Source: Bacteroides sp. CAG:927
Lineage (GTDB): Bacteria; Bacteroidota; Bacteroidia; Bacteroidales; Muribaculaceae
Reading direction: 5' to 3'
DNA: 64,000 bases
Assembly: GCA_000431155.1 (NCBI GenBank)
Contig: HF985638.1
Coordinates: 55,728 to 119,727, forward strand
This document shows positions 62,433 through 64,000 of the stretch, piece after piece (position 1 is the first letter of the stretch; every line of letters begins with the position of its first letter). The position numbers and the translations under genes were made by a program. Under the pieces are notes generated by a model that was not told the origin of the DNA, ran no database searches, and saw nothing but the letters and a program-made list of their open reading frames with translations.

Positions 62433-62867
62433 TTATTTATACCTGAAATAGCGCGGCAGTGTCGGCAACGCATGAATCAAGTGCAGTACCACTGCGATTG
62501 ACATTACAAGTCCCACCTGATAATGGAAAAGACCTAAACCGTGAATCTTTACCGGGCTTAACAGCTTGATTAGTCCTGTAGCAACCGTTACTATTGCTGT
62601 TACAATAAAAATCCATGTTACAGCATTGAAGAACCTGAATCGCTTACGCAAAGCTATGAGCATCTTAAAGAACTGTTTGCCATGAATATATGCAAATACT
62701 CCCATGGCAACGCCGAAAATCCAGTGAATTACTTTAAGAATGTCTCTGGGCTGAAAGATAATGCCGTGCGATTTCATGTGCAGCATGATGCCGGTTATCG
62801 CGGTAACTAAAAACAGCACAACCAATATTATGCCGATAATTCCTCTTTGTCTCAATGAATTGTTCAT
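62433..62867 (-). CDS. DUF4405-like small membrane protein
   Basis: A 144-residue protein with four hydrophobic helices (GIIGIILVVLFLVTAITGIM, HWIFGVAMGVFAYIHGKQFF, AVTWIFIVTAIVTVATGLI, GLVMSIAVVLHLIHALP). Histidines lie in HMKSHG, IHWIFG, YIHGKQ and LHLIHAL at positions fitting heme ligands. This pattern matches DUF4405/cytochrome b-like proteins. Electron transfer is inferred only. Confidence 0.7.
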   Translation of the reverse strand: MNNSLRQRGIIGIILVVLFLVTAITGIMLHMKSHGIIFQPRDILKVIHWIFGVAMGVFAYIHGKQFFKMLIALRKRFRFFNAVTWIFIVTAIVTVATGLIKLLSPVKIHGLGLFHYQVGLVMSIAVVLHLIHALPTLPRYFRYK

Positions 62868-63180
62868 GTTGTATTTTGTTTGCCGTATAATTTATAACAA
62901 ATCTAAGCCCGCTAAGGATTATTAGTGCCAATCAAGTAGATCGGGTAACGATTATGCACCTCTCAACCCACTTATAGCAATTCCCCGAAGTTTTCGCCAC
63001 GGTTGGCAATGTCATTGTTGACACCAAGCTTCCGCAGACCCCGTGCCCGCTTCCATATTCCGTATCAATGTAAAAGGCGAGTTGTTAAAATATGGGCAAA
63101 GGTAGCTAACTTTGCTGTGAAACAATTGCAGATACAAAACATATTTCCGGAAATAATCACGGAAAATTTTGATTTTTTAA

Positions 63181-63300
63181 CTGCTCCACCAATGCCGGAG
63201 CCGAGTCTTCAACGCCAAAGTGAAGGCTTTCCGCAGTCAGTTTCTCGGCGTAATCAACATCCCGTTCTTCCTGTTCCGGTCCTCAAAACTATGCGCCTAA
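63181..63300 (+). pseudogene. C-terminal remnant of a transposase
   Basis: One frame reads FNAKVKAFRSQFLGVINIPF then FLFRSSKLCA and stop (63208-63300). This matches the conserved end of a common Bacteroidales transposase type (FNAK-KAFR-QFRGV, FFLFRL-K-YA; ISL3-like by memory). A stop lies just upstream (TAA near 63178) and no catalytic domain is found. The rest of 62868-63180 has opposed -7 elements (TACCTTTGC minus at 63096-63104, TAACTTTGC plus at 63107-63115) and no gene. Confidence 0.6.
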
Positions 63301-63417
63301 AAATAATCTTTTCACTCTGATAGTTTTTAACACTTCAACCGCCTTTTGCTACTGATTCCTTTTTTTGCAATTAGTCCTACAGGTTGCCTCCTTAGGCGTC
63401 CTGCCGGATGCGTATGT

Positions 63418-63451
63418 AAAAAAGGCCGCGGCAGGATGTCCTGTCGCGACC
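63418..63451 (-). terminator. rRNA operon terminator
   Basis: GGCCGCGGCAGGA (63424-63436) and TCCTGTCGCGACC (63439-63451) pair over 13 positions with two mismatches. On the minus strand a run of T (63418-63423 as A) follows. It lies just beyond the 5S gene. Confidence 0.75.
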
Positions 63452-63456
63452 GGTAA

Positions 63457-63563
63457 GGGGCGGTTACCTACTTTCCCACTTTCGCAGTATCATCGGCGTG
63501 GTGAGGCTTAACTTCTCTGTTCGGAATGGTAAGAGGTGGAACCCTCACGCTGTCACCACCTGA
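63457..63563 (-). rRNA. rrf: 5S ribosomal RNA
   Basis: The minus strand has the conserved 5S core: GGTTCCACCTCTTACCATTC, CCGAACAGAGAAGTTAAGCC and GATACTGCGAAAGTGGG. The closing helix pairs GGTGGT (63560-63555) with ACCGCC near 63458-63463. It lies downstream of 23S in the standard order. End positions are accurate to a few bases. Confidence 0.93.
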
Positions 63564-63714
63564 GTATCTTCAGCGGCACTGATGCCGCCGTATAGGGTAG
63601 AGAGCATCACGGAAGCACGACCGAGAGCCTTTCAATCCGCCAAAACCACTGCGGATGTCCTCCGACGCGGCTGCGTTTTCGCCGCCTTTGCTTTCTTGGG
63701 GAGTTGCCTCCCGG

Positions 63715-64000
63715 AAAGGGTTCGGGTGATTAGTATCGCTCGGCTGTAGGCGTCACCGCCCCTGCACCTGCGACCTATCTACGTCATCGTCTCTGACGAC
63801 CCTTGTGTGGAGATCTTATCTTGAGGGGGGCTTCGTGCTTAGATGCTTTCAGCACTTATCCTTGCCAGACGCGGCTACCCGGCGGTGCACCTGGCGGTAC
63901 AACCGGCTCACCGGTGGTCTGTCCAACACGGTCCTCTCGTACTAGTGTCGGGTCCTCGCAAATCTCCCGCGCCCACAACAGATAGGGACCGAACTGTCTC
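63715..64000 (-). rRNA. rrl: 23S ribosomal RNA, 3' end (partial)
   Basis: The minus strand shows the conserved 3' part of 23S, including the sarcin-ricin segment (AGTACGAGAGGACC, as its complement near 63930-63945) and the closing region to about 63715. The gene continues beyond the window. The 150-nt spacer to 5S (63564-63714) shows no tRNA. Confidence 0.95.

Noticed and set aside
63003..63320. Plus-strand frame of 105 codons near the rRNA operon
   Set aside because: It is out of frame with the recognisable transposase remnant and looks like random translation.

Overview
The window looks like a Bacteroidales chromosome, most plausibly a Muribaculaceae-type gut member; the family placement is inference. 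The order is supported by many promoters of the Bacteroidetes form (TTG, about 20 nt, TAnnTTTG), by type III glutamine synthetase (glnN), LL-diaminopimelate aminotransferase (dapL), DUF4834 and CNNM/CBS proteins, gingipain-like C25 peptidases, proteins with type IX-like C-terminal tails, and a CTnDOT-like integrase with DUF3945 and topoisomerase-like genes.

Layout. (1) 17-5507: a tight seven-gene plus-strand operon of redox and detoxification enzymes (lipoprotein flavodoxin, alpha/beta hydrolase, cyclophilin-like protein, iron alcohol dehydrogenase, FMN reductase, aldo/keto reductase, flavin reductase), closed by a terminator at 5587-5627. (2) 5662-13549: the regulation and excision module of an integrative element next to tRNA-Lys (14053-14125). 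It carries a degenerate sigma-54-activator-like protein, a strong promoter with a structured RNA, DUF3945, a topoisomerase IA homologue that has lost its catalytic tyrosine, three small HTH proteins, a tyrosine recombinase, and a cluster of CGTGAGT-type sites between the recombinase and the tRNA. No transfer genes are seen and the left boundary is not visible. (3) 14212-24175: housekeeping genes for phospholipids (psd, pssA), Kdo transfer (waaA), glutamyl-tRNA synthesis (gltX), a lipid kinase and a glycosyltransferase, interrupted by a 301-bp MITE-like element. (4) 24529-25905 and 39757-43513: two copies of a cassette of C25 peptidase plus LRR-type secreted protein; in the first copy the peptidase has collapsed to its two ends. 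(5) 25987-39597: ychF, a nucleoside phosphorylase, dprA, a thioesterase, glucokinase, mscS, then recJ-recQ-dnaG and argR with a cysteine-less ArgC-like protein. (6) 43673-54897: galK, a purF-like gene, thioredoxin, flavin reductase, mdh, the dapF-dapL-glnN operon and an alpha-amylase. (7) 55293-60512: a second redox/quinone-stress cluster divergent from an AraC regulator, with one frameshifted member. (8) 60630-64000: CBS transporter, small membrane proteins, a transposase remnant, and the 3' end of an rRNA operon (5S, 23S) on the minus strand.

The most unusual material lies in the integrative module (inactive-looking enzyme homologues, structured leaders, a candidate small RNA), in the decayed peptidase cassette, and in the ArgC-like pseudoenzyme beside argR. 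Start codons were moved where a promoter -7 element overlaps the longest reading frame.
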